Under the pieces are notes generated by a model that made no database searches, was not told where the DNA came from, and saw only the letters and a program-made list of their open reading frames with translations. From Sediminihabitans luteus (GTDB lineage: Bacteria; Actinomycetota; Actinomycetes; Actinomycetales; Cellulomonadaceae), in NCBI RefSeq assembly GCF_002797595.1, contig NZ_PGFE01000005.1:124001-188000 (forward strand): DNA of 64,000 bases, given 5' to 3'. A program made the translations under genes and the position numbers. Below, piece after piece: positions 1-8,854 of the stretch. Position 1 is the first letter of the stretch. Every line of letters starts with the position of its first letter.

Positions 1-1
1 G

Positions 2-2521
2 GGCGAGGCGGCGCTGGACGGCACCGACCTCGTGTGGACCGGGCCGCTCGCGGCCGGCGCCCAGGTCACGATCACGTACACCGTGACGGTCGACGACCCC
101 GTGACGGTCGACGACCCCGCGGGCGGCGACGCGTCGCTCGTCAACACGGTCACGGGCCCCCCGGGGACCGTCTGCGTCACGGGCGACGCGGCGTGCGGCA
201 CAACGACGCCCGTGCGCGCGGTCGAGATCGTCAAGGACGCGGGCGGCGCGACCGAGCTCGTCGCGGGCCAGACGGTCGAGTACACGATCACGGTGCGCAA
301 CACGGGCACCGCGGACTACGACGCCGGCACGCCGCTCGTGGTCCGGGACACGCTCGACGACGTCGCCGACGACGCGACCCTCGTCGAGGGCTCGCTCTCG
401 ACCGACCCGCCGGACGCCGGGACGTTCACGGTCACGGGCGACCCGGACGTGCCCGAGGACGGGCTCGTGGTCGAGTGGTCCGGGCCGCTCGCCGCGGGCG
501 AGACCCTGACCATCACGTACGCGGTGCTCGTGCACGACCCGCTCGACGGCGACGGTGCGCTCGTCAACACGGTGCAGGGCCCGCCCGAGTCGAACTGCGA
601 CACGGGCGCCGAGGCGGGCTGCGTCGTGACCGTCCCGCCGCGCGCGCTCGAGCTCTCCAAGACCTCCGACGCGGGTGCGAGCGTCGTGCCGGGGCAGACG
701 GTCACGTACACCGTGGTCGCCGAGAACACGGGGGCGGTCACGTACGAGGGGCTGCTCCGCGCGGTCGTGACCGACGACCTCTCCGACGTGCTCGACGACG
801 CGACCTGGGCCGGGACCGAGGCCGCGACGTCCGGCACGCTGACCGGGCCGACGTCCGACGACCCGACCCTGACCTGGACGGGCGACCTCGCGCCCGGGGA
901 GCGCGTGACCATCACGTACGCCGTGGTCGTGGCCGACCCGGCGCCCGAGGGCGGGGACGGGACCATCACGAACGCCGTGACGGGCCCGGTCGGGACCGAC
1001 TGCACGGTCGACGGGGACGACGCGTGCAGCACGACGACCGAGGTGCGGCGGCTCGACGTGGTCAAGACCGCGAGCACCCCGACGTCCGGCTGGGCCGGGC
1101 CGGCGCAGACCGTCGAGTACACCGTGACCGTGACCAACGCGGGCGGGTACGCGTACACGGCCGACGACCCGGCGACGGTCGAGGACGACCTCGCGGGCGT
1201 GCTCGACGACGCCACGTACGCGGGCGACGCGACCGCGGTCGACGGTGCGGGTGACCCTGCGGGGACGCTCGCGTACGAGGGCCTCGTGCTCGCGTGGTCC
1301 GGCCCGCTCGCGGTCGGGGAGACCGTGACGATCACGTACACGGTCACGGTCGACGACGCGCTGCCCCGCGGCCGCGGGGACGGGACGCTCACGAACGCGG
1401 TCACGGGCCCGCCCGAGTCGGGCTGCGACGACGGGACCGAGGCCGGCTGCGTCGTCGTCGTCCCGGTCCGCTCGCTCGACCTCGCCAAGACGTCGGACGC
1501 CGGGGCCGCGGTCTACCCCGGGGACGTCGTGACGTACACCGTGGTCGCGACCAACACGGGCGGGTTCGCGTACACGGCCGACGACCCGGCGACGTTCGCG
1601 GACGACCTGTCCGACGTGCTCGACGACGCGACGTCCGGCGACGCGGCCGTGGTCGACGACGCCGGCGAGCCCGCGGGCACGCTCGTGGAGTCCGCGACGG
1701 GGCTCGCGTGGTCGGGCGCGCTCGCGCCGGGCGCGTCGGTCACGCTCACCTACACGGTCGTGGTCGCCGCGGGCGGCGACGGGCAGCTCGACAACACGGT
1801 CACCGGCCCGCCCGAGTCGGTGTGCGCGACCGACCCGTCGATGAGCGCGTTCGGCGCGGGCCCGCAGGTCGGGGCGATCCCCGCGACGCTGCCCGCGGTG
1901 CTCGCGGCCGACAACCCCGCGTGCTCGACGCACAGCGAGGTCCTGGCCCCCGCGCTGTCGATCGACAAGTCCGCGAGCCCTGCGGACGGCGTCGAGCCGG
2001 GTGACGTCGTGACCTACACCGTGGTCGCCACGAACACGAGCGACGCCGACTTCGACGACGCGTACCCCGCGGCCGTGGTCGACGACATGACCGACGTGCT
2101 CGACGACGCGGACTACGGCGACGACGCCCGCGCGACCGTCGACGGCGACGCCGCGGGCCGGCTCGCGTTCGTCGACCCGCAGCTCGTGTGGACGGGGCCG
2201 CTCGCCGCGGGCGACGCCGTGACGATCACCTACACCGTGACCGTCACGGGCGACGGCGACCGGGACGCGACCAACGTCGCGTTCGCACCGCCCTGCACGG
2301 GCGACGGGTGCGGGCCGGTCGCACCGCCGGCGCGCTGCACCGACGGGACCGACCCCGCGACGGGGCTGGCCTGCGACGCGGTGCGGATCACGGTCGGCGG
2401 GACGTTGCCCCGCACGGGCGCCTACGTCGCGGCGCTCGCCGCGATCGCGGTGCTGTGCCTGCTCGGCGGGACCGTGCTCGTGGGGCGGACGCTACGCCGC
2501 CGCCGGCTCGGCGAGGCGTGA
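2..2521 (+). CDS. DUF11-repeat cell-wall surface protein, LPXTG-anchored (5' end outside window)
   Basis: The window opens inside this gene: the frame is open from base 2, so only about the last 840 codons are seen. The protein is a chain of roughly 125-residue Ig-like DUF11 repeats (TIGR01451 type). Each has a TYTV strand, a W(S/T)GPLA.GE turn, an N.VTGP strand and a pair of cysteines about ten residues apart, which could form a disulfide. The C-terminus is a sortase signal: LPRTG (2405-2419), a hydrophobic stretch, then an Arg-rich tail. By family knowledge it is a covalently anchored stalk or adhesin; the ligand is unknown. An exact 18-bp tandem duplication (83-118) repeats the peptide VTVDDP. 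The last 30 bases overlap the oppositely oriented next gene tail to tail. Confidence 0.9.
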   Translation, partial: GEAALDGTDLVWTGPLAAGAQVTITYTVTVDDPVTVDDPAGGDASLVNTVTGPPGTVCVTGDAACGTTTPVRAVEIVKDAGGATELVAGQTVEYTITVRNTGTADYDAGTPLVVRDTLDDVADDATLVEGSLSTDPPDAGTFTVTGDPDVPEDGLVVEWSGPLAAGETLTITYAVLVHDPLDGDGALVNTVQGPPESNCDTGAEAGCVVTVPPRALELSKTSDAGASVVPGQTVTYTVVAENTGAVTYEGLLRAVVTDDLSDVLDDATWAGTEAATSGTLTGPTSDDPTLTWTGDLAPGERVTITYAVVVADPAPEGGDGTITNAVTGPVGTDCTVDGDDACSTTTEVRRLDVVKTASTPTSGWAGPAQTVEYTVTVTNAGGYAYTADDPATVEDDLAGVLDDATYAGDATAVDGAGDPAGTLAYEGLVLAWSGPLAVGETVTITYTVTVDDALPRGRGDGTLTNAVTGPPESGCDDGTEAGCVVVVPVRSLDLAKTSDAGAAVYPGDVVTYTVVATNTGGFAYTADDPATFADDLSDVLDDATSGDAAVVDDAGEPAGTLVESATGLAWSGALAPGASVTLTYTVVVAAGGDGQLDNTVTGPPESVCATDPSMSAFGAGPQVGAIPATLPAVLAADNPACSTHSEVLAPALSIDKSASPADGVEPGDVVTYTVVATNTSDADFDDAYPAAVVDDMTDVLDDADYGDDARATVDGDAAGRLAFVDPQLVWTGPLAAGDAVTITYTVTVTGDGDRDATNVAFAPPCTGDGCGPVAPPARCTDGTDPATGLACDAVRITVGGTLPRTGAYVAALAAIAVLCLLGGTVLVGRTLRRRRLGEA

Positions 2522-3535
2522 GGCCCGCAGGCGGGCGACCAGCGGGGGAGCGGCGAGCGAGACCACGAGCACGACCACGGCGATCCCGAACACCCACCAG
2601 ACGTCGACGCGCAGCGGAGCGAGGAACGCGTCCGCGATGACGGCGGCCGCGTCGGCGGCGATCGCGCCCGGCGGGAGGGTGCCGAGCGCGACGCTCTGCG
2701 TCAGGGCGATCCCGATCTGGAGCGCGGCCATCACGAGCGCGACGACGCCCGCGATCCAGGCGAGCGCCCGCAGGCGCCGGCCCGGGGCCGCGAGCGCGAC
2801 GGCGCCCGCGACGAGCACGAGGGCGAGCCACGGCAGGATCGCGACGACGTGCTGCGCGACGGCGTAGGCGCGCTGCGCGGTCGCGAGGTCGTCGGACTGG
2901 AACAGGACGATCGTGCGGCCCGTGACGTCGACGTCCTGCGCCGCGGTGAAGCCCCGGTCGAGGAGCGCGTCGCGCACCTTCTCGAGGATGGGGCCGGTCG
3001 AGAGCGTGACCGAGCCCTCGGTGTCGAGGTCGACGACCGCGCCCTCGCGACCCTCGAGCGCGGTCACGAACGCGCCGTGGCCCGCACGGTTCGCGACCGT
3101 CCAGATGGCCGCGAACTGGTCGGACGTCACGATCCGGTCGGTCGTCGCGCGCACGAGCTGCTCGACCTGGTTCTCGAGGATCGGCGCGAGGTTGGTGATG
3201 CGGTCGGGCACGACCTCGCGGCCCGCGAGGTCGCTCAGCGCGCCCTCGACCACGTCGTCGACGGGCACCTGCTCCATGACCTGCGCGGTCACGGCCTCGC
3301 TCACCGCGACCTGCACCTCCGGGTCGTCGGCGAGCGGCTGCACGATCTCCAGGTAGCCGCGCGTGTCGAGGACGTTGTCCTTCGCGTACGTCGCGGGCAC
3401 GGCGAGGATCGTCACGACGACGGCGAGCACCGCGACCACGACGCACGCGACGCGCCGCAGCAGCCCCGTGCGGGGGCGCTGCGGCGCGTCGTCGGGTGCC
3501 GCGGGGACGGGCTGCGTGGCAGGTGTCGTCGTCAT
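2492..3535 (-). CDS. Actinobacterial multi-pass membrane protein of unknown function
   Basis: 347 residues. A Pro-rich cytoplasmic start is followed by one membrane helix (about residues 30-48) that runs into an extracytoplasmic segment beginning YAKDNVLDTRGYLEIV. That region of about 170 residues has several acidic helices. Three further helices lie near residues 232-345 and the protein ends in a short Arg-containing tail. I recognise this as a conserved actinobacterial layout but know no function for it. ATG 3535 is the first good start. The stop (2492-2494) lies inside the end of the DUF11 gene, so the two genes overlap by 30 bp on opposite strands. Confidence 0.85.
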   Translation of the reverse strand: MTTTPATQPVPAAPDDAPQRPRTGLLRRVACVVVAVLAVVVTILAVPATYAKDNVLDTRGYLEIVQPLADDPEVQVAVSEAVTAQVMEQVPVDDVVEGALSDLAGREVVPDRITNLAPILENQVEQLVRATTDRIVTSDQFAAIWTVANRAGHGAFVTALEGREGAVVDLDTEGSVTLSTGPILEKVRDALLDRGFTAAQDVDVTGRTIVLFQSDDLATAQRAYAVAQHVVAILPWLALVLVAGAVALAAPGRRLRALAWIAGVVALVMAALQIGIALTQSVALGTLPPGAIAADAAAVIADAFLAPLRVDVWWVFGIAVVVLVVSLAAPPLVARLRASRLAEPAAA

Positions 3536-3589
3536 GCGACGAAACCTACCCGCGTGAGCGCCCGCGGGCGTGCGCGGGGCGTCGTGCGA

Positions 3590-3964
3590 TCAGTTGAGCG
3601 CCTTGGCCTTGAGGACCTGGAACTCGGCCTCCGAGATGGCGCCCGAGTCGAGGAGCTGCTTGGCCTGGGCGATCTGGTCGGCCGGCGAGGCCGAGGCGAC
3701 CGAGCGGATGTAGTCGTTGGTCTCCGACTTCGCCTGCTCGACGGCGGCGATCTGACGCTGCGCCATGCCGCGGCCGCGGGCGATCAGGTAGACGAGCGCC
3801 GAGAGGAAGGGCAGCACGAAGAGGAAGATGATCCAGACGGCCTTCCACCAGCCCGAGAGCTCGCGGTCGCGGAACAGGTCGCCGATGATCTGGAAGAGCA
3901 CCAGCAGGTACGCGATGAACGCGAACGAGATGACGATCAGCCAGAAGAAGTCCAGGAAGCTCAT
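3590..3964 (-). CDS. Small membrane protein with PLDc_N-like and SHOCT domains
   Basis: 124 residues. Two membrane helices (about 5-28 and 42-64) resemble the phospholipase D nuclease N-terminal (PLDc_N) hairpin. They are followed by a charged helix and a C-terminal SHOCT motif (ADQIAQAKQLLDSGAISEAE near residues 93-112). SHOCT is a short oligomerisation domain common in small actinobacterial membrane proteins. The frame is open further upstream, but ATG 3964 is preceded by GAAGGA about 10 bases away and begins exactly at the membrane hairpin, so it was chosen. A structural or stress role is likely; no enzymatic residues are present. Confidence 0.85.
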   Translation of the reverse strand: MSFLDFFWLIVISFAFIAYLLVLFQIIGDLFRDRELSGWWKAVWIIFLFVLPFLSALVYLIARGRGMAQRQIAAVEQAKSETNDYIRSVASASPADQIAQAKQLLDSGAISEAEFQVLKAKALN

Positions 3965-4266
3965 GAGGGTGCAGGTCCTTCGTGTCGTTGTGCTGCCTCG
4001 GCCGGATCCGGCGTCCGCAGGCGGCTGAGACGCGCCGCGCACTCGACATTGAACGGGTACCCGGGGCCGGGGTCAACGCCAGGCCCGGCGCGCCGTGCCT
4101 GTTCATCCGGTATGCACCGTCCGTACCGAAGATTCGCCCGGCATCACACGGATCCCCGCCCGCCGGCCCGTCGGAGCGGGATTCCCCGGGGGTGCCACCG
4201 GGCGGTAGCGTTCTCCCTCGGATCGAGACCACGGTCCTCGGTGCGCAGACGCAGGACGGACCACAC

Positions 4267-4881
4267 ATGGACGCACCCCGCACGGATCGCGACCCGCTCG
4301 TCGGGTGGTACTCCTGGGACCTCACGACCGGCGACATCCGCTGGTCCGACGACATGTTCACGATCTACGGGTTCGCCCCGGGCGAGGTCGTCCCCACGAC
4401 CTCGTTGATCGCGCACCACAAGCACCCCGAGGACCGCGAGTCCTGGGCCGAGCTGCTCGACCGCCTGCGCCGCGGGCCGGGGGAGTACGCGCACTGGCAC
4501 CGCGTCGTCGACGTGCGCGGCGAGTCCCGGTACGTCGTCTCGGTGGGTCGCGCGACCGGACCGGACGACCCGGGCGGCGCGCGCGTCGAGGGCTACCTCG
4601 TCGACGTCGACGGGCCGCAGAGCTCGGTGACGCAGCACGAGGTCGCGACGACGCTCGCGAACTTCCGCGAGGGCGCGGCCCGGATCGAGCAGGCCAAGGG
4701 CGTGATCATGGTGCTGCGCGCGTGCGACGGCGACGACGCCTTCGAGGTGCTGCGCAGCGCGTCGAACACGCTCAACGTGCGGCTGCGCGAGCTCGCGCGG
4801 CAGGTCGTGGAGGCCGCCGCGCAGGGTGGGCCTGTCGCCGTGCGGGTCGAGGCGCTGCTGGGGTCGCCCGCCGCGCGCTGA
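4267..4881 (+). CDS. PAS-ANTAR domain RNA-binding regulator (1 of 4)
   Basis: 204 residues. An N-terminal PAS fold (about 10-115; GWYSWDLTTGDIRWSDDMF and YGFAPGEVVP typify PAS of this type) is joined to a C-terminal ANTAR domain (about 130-185: RIEQAKGVIMVLRACDGDDAF, then LRSASNTLNVRLRELA). ANTAR domains bind tandem hairpins in nascent RNA and antiterminate; the PAS part is the presumed sensor. ATG 4267 is used because the PAS domain begins right after it; the longer frame upstream has no domain content. It is the first of four consecutive ANTAR genes, transcribed alone with a gap of about 95 bp to the next. Confidence 0.9.
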   Translation: MDAPRTDRDPLVGWYSWDLTTGDIRWSDDMFTIYGFAPGEVVPTTSLIAHHKHPEDRESWAELLDRLRRGPGEYAHWHRVVDVRGESRYVVSVGRATGPDDPGGARVEGYLVDVDGPQSSVTQHEVATTLANFREGAARIEQAKGVIMVLRACDGDDAFEVLRSASNTLNVRLRELARQVVEAAAQGGPVAVRVEALLGSPAAR

Positions 4882-4976
4882 AGTTCATCCTCTGACCTTC
4901 GCTCCCACGGGTGTCCTGCCGTGCGAGTCCGCGCCATCCTGTGAGACTGGGCGGACGGCGGAACGAGGCGAGGCTG

Positions 4977-5738
4977 ATGGGCGAGACGACAGAGCTGGTG
5001 AGCCGGCTCGAACGCGGGCTGGCACGCCAGGTGGCGGGCGAGGACTCGTTCGACCGTGCCTGTCGCGTGTGCGTCGACGTCCTCGCGGCCGACGGCGGCT
5101 CGATCGCGTTCGGCCCGTCCGCGAACGCCGCCGTGCGCACCTCGACCGACCTCACCGCAGCGCTGCTCGCCGAGGTGCAGGAGCGCGTCGGCGAGGGCCC
5201 GGTCCACGACGCCTACGCGCTCGCCCAGCCCGCCGAGGCCGTGCTCGCCGACGTCGCGGCCGAGGGGACCGCGCTCGACGGGACCGTGCCCGACGGGACC
5301 GGGCTCGACGGGGCTCTCGAACCCGCGGCCCGCCGGTGGCCCACGTTCTGGCCCGTCGCGCGCGCCGCCGTGGGGGACGTGCGCCTGTTCACCTTCCCGC
5401 TGCACGTGGGCGGCTGGACGTACGGCGTGCTGAGCCTGTGGACGCGGCGCACGCGGCTCGCCGACGCGGTGGGCGAGGTCCAGTCCGCGGTCGACGAGGT
5501 CGGGGTCACGCTCCTGCGGAGGTCGCGCGCGACGTCCGACCACACGGGCGGGCGTGACTGGCAGGAGCGCGCGCGCGTCCACCAGGCGACCGGGATGGTC
5601 GTCGCACAGCTCGGCGTGCCGATCACGGACGCGGTCGCGGTGCTGCGCGCCCGGGCGTTCACCGAGGGGGTCGCGGTCGCCGACGTCGCCGCCGACGTCG
5701 TCGCCCGGCGGACGGTGTTCGGGTCTCCCGGCGTCTGA
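4977..5738 (+). CDS. GAF-ANTAR domain regulator (2 of 4)
   Basis: 253 residues. The GAF-like sensor (about 10-180) contains CVDVLAADGGSIAFGPS and a late LFTFPLHVGGWTYGVLSLW strand. The C-terminal ANTAR helix bundle (about 195-245) reads QERARVHQATGMVVAQLGVP then AVLRARAFTEGVAVADVAADV. A low-complexity D-G-T loop sits near residues 97-118. Start ATG 4977 begins MGETTELVS and suits the domain boundary; a longer in-frame start at 4911 adds only basic residues. Presumed role: ligand-gated RNA-binding antiterminator. The ligand is not predictable from the sequence. Confidence 0.88.
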   Translation: MGETTELVSRLERGLARQVAGEDSFDRACRVCVDVLAADGGSIAFGPSANAAVRTSTDLTAALLAEVQERVGEGPVHDAYALAQPAEAVLADVAAEGTALDGTVPDGTGLDGALEPAARRWPTFWPVARAAVGDVRLFTFPLHVGGWTYGVLSLWTRRTRLADAVGEVQSAVDEVGVTLLRRSRATSDHTGGRDWQERARVHQATGMVVAQLGVPITDAVAVLRARAFTEGVAVADVAADVVARRTVFGSPGV

Positions 5739-5884
5739 CGGGCGCCTCGTGGGTGGCTCGTCGGGGGTCCGTCGGGGGCTGGTCACTCCCTGAGACCATC
5801 GGTCGCGCTCAGGTCACGAAGCGATTACGGTGACGAGCGGAGTCGAGAAGAGGCCCCGAACGATCTTGTGTCCGGAGGATGTTC

Positions 5885-6604
5885 ATGGCCACCGAGTCTG
5901 CACGCACCCCCGCCCCCTGGGGTGCCACCATCGAAGAAGCGCTGGGCGGCGGGCGTGCCCTGCCGATCGGCCAGTACCGCGTCGACCTCACGTCCGACAC
6001 CTGGTGGTGGTCCGACGAGCTCTACGCGATGCACGGCCTGGCCCCGGGGTCGGTCGAGCCGACGTCCGCGGTGCTCGCCGCGGCCAAGCACCAGGACGAC
6101 CGCGGCACGCTGGCCCGCGAGATCTCGCGCTCGCGCCGCACCGGCAAGCCGTTCAGCTGCCTGCACCGGATCGTCGACGCGCACGGTCGCACCCGCACCG
6201 TGACCGTCACGGGACAGGGCCGGCGGGACGCCAAGGGCGTCGTCGTCGAGCTCGTCGGGTACGTGGTCGACCAGACCTCGGCCCAGCGGGACCTCGTCGA
6301 CCGCGACGTCGAGCGGGCCGTGGCCGCGCTCGCCGAGGAGCGCGTCACGATCGAACGCGCCAAGGGCGTGCTCATGGCCGTCTACGGGATCGACGAGGAG
6401 GCCGCGGCCGACAAGCTCGTGCTCCAGTCGAGCCGTGCCGGTCTGCGCGTGCACGACGTCGCGGCCCGGCTCGTCGAGGCGCTCGACGCGGGGCCGGGGC
6501 TCGGCGACGCGGCGTCCGACGTGGTCGACGGCGTGCTCACGGGACTCTCGGCGACGGACCGTCGTCGCCCCCGCAACGCGCAGCTCGTGCGGCGCTTCGA
6601 CTGA
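5885..6604 (+). CDS. PAS-ANTAR domain regulator (3 of 4)
   Basis: 239 residues, closely similar in plan to the first PAS-ANTAR gene: PAS (about 25-135; YRVDLTSDTWWWSDELYAMHG and LHRIVDAHGRTRTVTVTGQG) then ANTAR (about 148-200; TIERAKGVLMAVYGIDEEAA). Two ATGs occur (5879 and 5885); GGAGG at 5874-5878 is correctly spaced only for 5885. The conserved pattern Y/W-S-W-D...RWSDE..A.HG..PG.V.PT is shared with the 4267 gene, so the two are probably duplicates. Putative antiterminator protein. Confidence 0.88.
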   Translation: MATESARTPAPWGATIEEALGGGRALPIGQYRVDLTSDTWWWSDELYAMHGLAPGSVEPTSAVLAAAKHQDDRGTLAREISRSRRTGKPFSCLHRIVDAHGRTRTVTVTGQGRRDAKGVVVELVGYVVDQTSAQRDLVDRDVERAVAALAEERVTIERAKGVLMAVYGIDEEAAADKLVLQSSRAGLRVHDVAARLVEALDAGPGLGDAASDVVDGVLTGLSATDRRRPRNAQLVRRFD

Positions 6605-6678
6605 CCCGTCCCACCCCCTACGGCACGCACGCCGGCGCGCATCGCGCCGTACCATCGTGCTGTGCCGGAGGAGGGACC

Positions 6679-7455
6679 ATGACCGACGAGATGACCGACG
6701 AGCTCGACGTCGCGGAGCGCTCGCGCGCGGCCGAGCGGACCGCCGAGCAGACCGACGACCTCGGCCTGCACGGCGTGCTCGCGCGCTCGGTGCGCGCGCT
6801 CGCGGACGAGCCGAGCCTCCAGCAGACGCTCGACCGCACGGTCGAGCTCGCGGTCGCGATGATCGACGGCTGCGCGTCGGCCGGCGTCTCGCTCGTCGTG
6901 CGCCGCGGGTCCATCGAGACGCCCGCCGCGAGCGACGGGGTCGCGGCGCGCGGCGACCAGCTCCAGTACGAGCTCGACGAGGGTCCGTGCCTCGACGCGA
7001 TCCGCCGTGCCGAGGTCGTCGCGACGCCCGACCTCTCCGACGACCCGCGCTGGGCCCGGTGGGGCTCGCGCGTCGTCGACGAGCTGGGCGTGCGCTCGAT
7101 GCTGTGCGTCCAGCTCTTCACGACCGACGCCAGGCACGGCGCGCTCAACCTCTACGGCACCGAGCCGGGAGCGTTCAGCGAGGACGTCTACCCGCTCGCG
7201 ACCACGTTCGCGGCCGTGGCCGCCGCCGCGCTCGACGCGGCGCGCACCGAGGAGCAGCTCAGCTCGGCGGTGCAGACCCGCACGATCATCGGGCAGGCGC
7301 AGGGCATCATGATGGAGCGTTACGGGGTCTCGGCCGCGCAGGCGTTCTCGGTGCTCAGCCGGCTCTCGCAGGACGGCAACGTCAAGCTCGCCGAGATCGC
7401 GCGCCGCGTCGTCGACGAGCGCACCGTGCCCGGCCTGCCCGGGCACCGGCCCTGA
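6679..7455 (+). CDS. GAF-ANTAR domain regulator (4 of 4)
   Basis: 258 residues. A GAF domain (about 32-190) carries the motif QLQYELDEGPCLDAI and the strand SMLCVQLFTTDARHGALNLY; the C-terminal ANTAR domain (about 195-248) has IIGQAQGIMMERYGVSAAQA and LSRLSQDGNVKLAEIA. This is the canonical mycobacterial/actinobacterial GAF-ANTAR architecture. ATG 6679 follows a strong GGAGGAGGGA. Its stop is one base before the start of the aminotransferase gene, so the two are translationally coupled. The regulator may therefore act in cis on or alongside the downstream enzyme (inference). Confidence 0.9.
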   Translation: MTDEMTDELDVAERSRAAERTAEQTDDLGLHGVLARSVRALADEPSLQQTLDRTVELAVAMIDGCASAGVSLVVRRGSIETPAASDGVAARGDQLQYELDEGPCLDAIRRAEVVATPDLSDDPRWARWGSRVVDELGVRSMLCVQLFTTDARHGALNLYGTEPGAFSEDVYPLATTFAAVAAAALDAARTEEQLSSAVQTRTIIGQAQGIMMERYGVSAAQAFSVLSRLSQDGNVKLAEIARRVVDERTVPGLPGHRP

Positions 7456-7456
7456 C

Positions 7457-8725
7457 ATGAAGGTGTCCCGCCGGGCCGAGGTCGCCCCGTTCGCCGTCAT
7501 GCAGATCCTCGCGGCCGCGAACGCGCGCCGCGCCGCGGGCGAGGACGTGCTCAACCTGTGCGCGGGCGAGCCCGGTGCGGGTGCGAGCGAGGTCGTGCGT
7601 GAGGCCGCGGTCGACGCGCTGCGCACGGGCGACCTCGGGTACACCGAGGCCATGGGCGTCCCGGCGCTGCGTGCCGCGATCGCCGCGCACTACGGCCGCT
7701 GGTACGGGGTCGACGTCGACCCGGCCCGCGTCGCCGTGACGACGGGCTCGTCGGGCGGGTTCGTGCTCGCGTTCCTCGCAGCGTTCGACGTCGGGGACCG
7801 CGTCGCGCTCGCCCGCCCCGGGTACCCCGCGTACAAGAACATCCTCGAGGCGCTCGGGTGCGAGGTCGTCGAGCTCGACTGCGGGCCGGACGAGCGCTAC
7901 CAGCCGACCGTCTCGCGGCTCATGGAGGCCTACTACGACGGCGGCCTCGACGGGCTCGTGCTCGCGTCTCCCGCCAACCCGACCGGCACGATGGTCGGCG
8001 CGCGCGAGCTCCGCGAGATCGCCGGGTGGTGCGCCGACCACGACGTGCGGCTCGTGAGCGACGAGATCTACCACGGGATCACGTACGGCACGGGTGCTGA
8101 CGAGGCTGCTGGTGCTGGTGCTGGTGCTGGTGCTGGTGCTGGTGCTGGTGCTGGTGGTGCTGCCGGGCCTGCCGGGCTGCCCGCGGGGGCCGGGGCGGCG
8201 ACCGCCGCCGCGCACCTCGACGACGGGGCCGTCGTCGTGAGCTCGTTCTCGAAGTACTGGGCCATGACGGGGTGGCGGCTCGGCTGGCTCGTGCTGCCCG
8301 AGGACCTCGTCGCGCCCGTCGACGCGCTCGCCGGCAACGTCGCGCTGTGCCCGCCCGCGCTCGCGCAGCACGCGGGCGTCGCGGCGTTCTCGGACGAGGG
8401 CATGGCCGCCGCGCGCACCAACGTCGAGCGGTACGCCGTCTCGCGCGCGCTGCTGCTCGACCGGGTCGACGACCTCGGGTGGTCGCCCGTCGCGCCCGCG
8501 GACGGCGCGTTCTACCTCTACGGCGACGTGTCGGCCTTCGGTCTCGGGTCGGTCGAGTACTGCGCGCGCCTGCTCGCCGAGGCGGGCGTCGCGATCACGC
8601 CCGGGACCGACTTCGACGGCGTGCACGGCGACCGGTGGGTGCGGCTGTCGTTCGCCGCCGCGCCCGAGGTCGTGGCCGAGGCGGTCGACCGGATCGTGGC
8701 CTGGCAGGCGGCGCAGGGTCGCTGA
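7457..8725 (+). CDS. Pyridoxal-phosphate aminotransferase, class I/II
   Basis: 422 residues, fold type I. Visible landmarks are the N-terminal LNLCAGEPG substrate loop, TTGSSGGFVLAF, the SPANPTGT motif, VSDEIYHGITYG (PLP ring contacts) and the PLP-binding lysine in SSFSKYWAMTGWRLGW (about residue 265). It transfers an amino group between an amino acid and a 2-oxoacid; the exact substrate cannot be assigned. Between the PLP-contact strand and the lysine loop lies an expanded (Ala-Gly)n stretch encoded by a hexanucleotide repeat (about 8108-8153), unusual inside the catalytic domain. The start is 1 bp after the GAF-ANTAR stop, implying coupling. Confidence 0.9.
   Translation: MKVSRRAEVAPFAVMQILAAANARRAAGEDVLNLCAGEPGAGASEVVREAAVDALRTGDLGYTEAMGVPALRAAIAAHYGRWYGVDVDPARVAVTTGSSGGFVLAFLAAFDVGDRVALARPGYPAYKNILEALGCEVVELDCGPDERYQPTVSRLMEAYYDGGLDGLVLASPANPTGTMVGARELREIAGWCADHDVRLVSDEIYHGITYGTGADEAAGAGAGAGAGAGAGAGGAAGPAGLPAGAGAATAAAHLDDGAVVVSSFSKYWAMTGWRLGWLVLPEDLVAPVDALAGNVALCPPALAQHAGVAAFSDEGMAAARTNVERYAVSRALLLDRVDDLGWSPVAPADGAFYLYGDVSAFGLGSVEYCARLLAEAGVAITPGTDFDGVHGDRWVRLSFAAAPEVVAEAVDRIVAWQAAQGR
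8108..8153 (+). repeat. GCTGGT hexanucleotide microsatellite inside the aminotransferase gene
   Basis: About seven and a half uninterrupted GCTGGT units encode alternating Ala and Gly. The unit is a multiple of three, so length change by slippage would keep the reading frame. Confidence 0.9.
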
Positions 8726-8842
8726 ATCCCTGAGCCGCTGAATCCCTGAGCCGCTGAGTCCTTGAGCCTTTGAGCCCCTGAGCCGTCGAGACGTCGAGCC
8801 GCTGGATCGCTGAGCCGCCGGATCGTTGAACTGCTGGATCGC
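8721..8842. repeat. Degenerate short tandem repeat between aminotransferase and CBU_0592-type gene
   Basis: The convergent intergenic space consists of imperfect copies of a unit around GAGCCGCTGAATCCCT, decaying toward the right into GAGCCGCCGGATCGTTG-like units. No coding frame or clear hairpin was seen. Confidence 0.75.
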
Positions 8843-8854
8843 GGCGCCGCGCGG

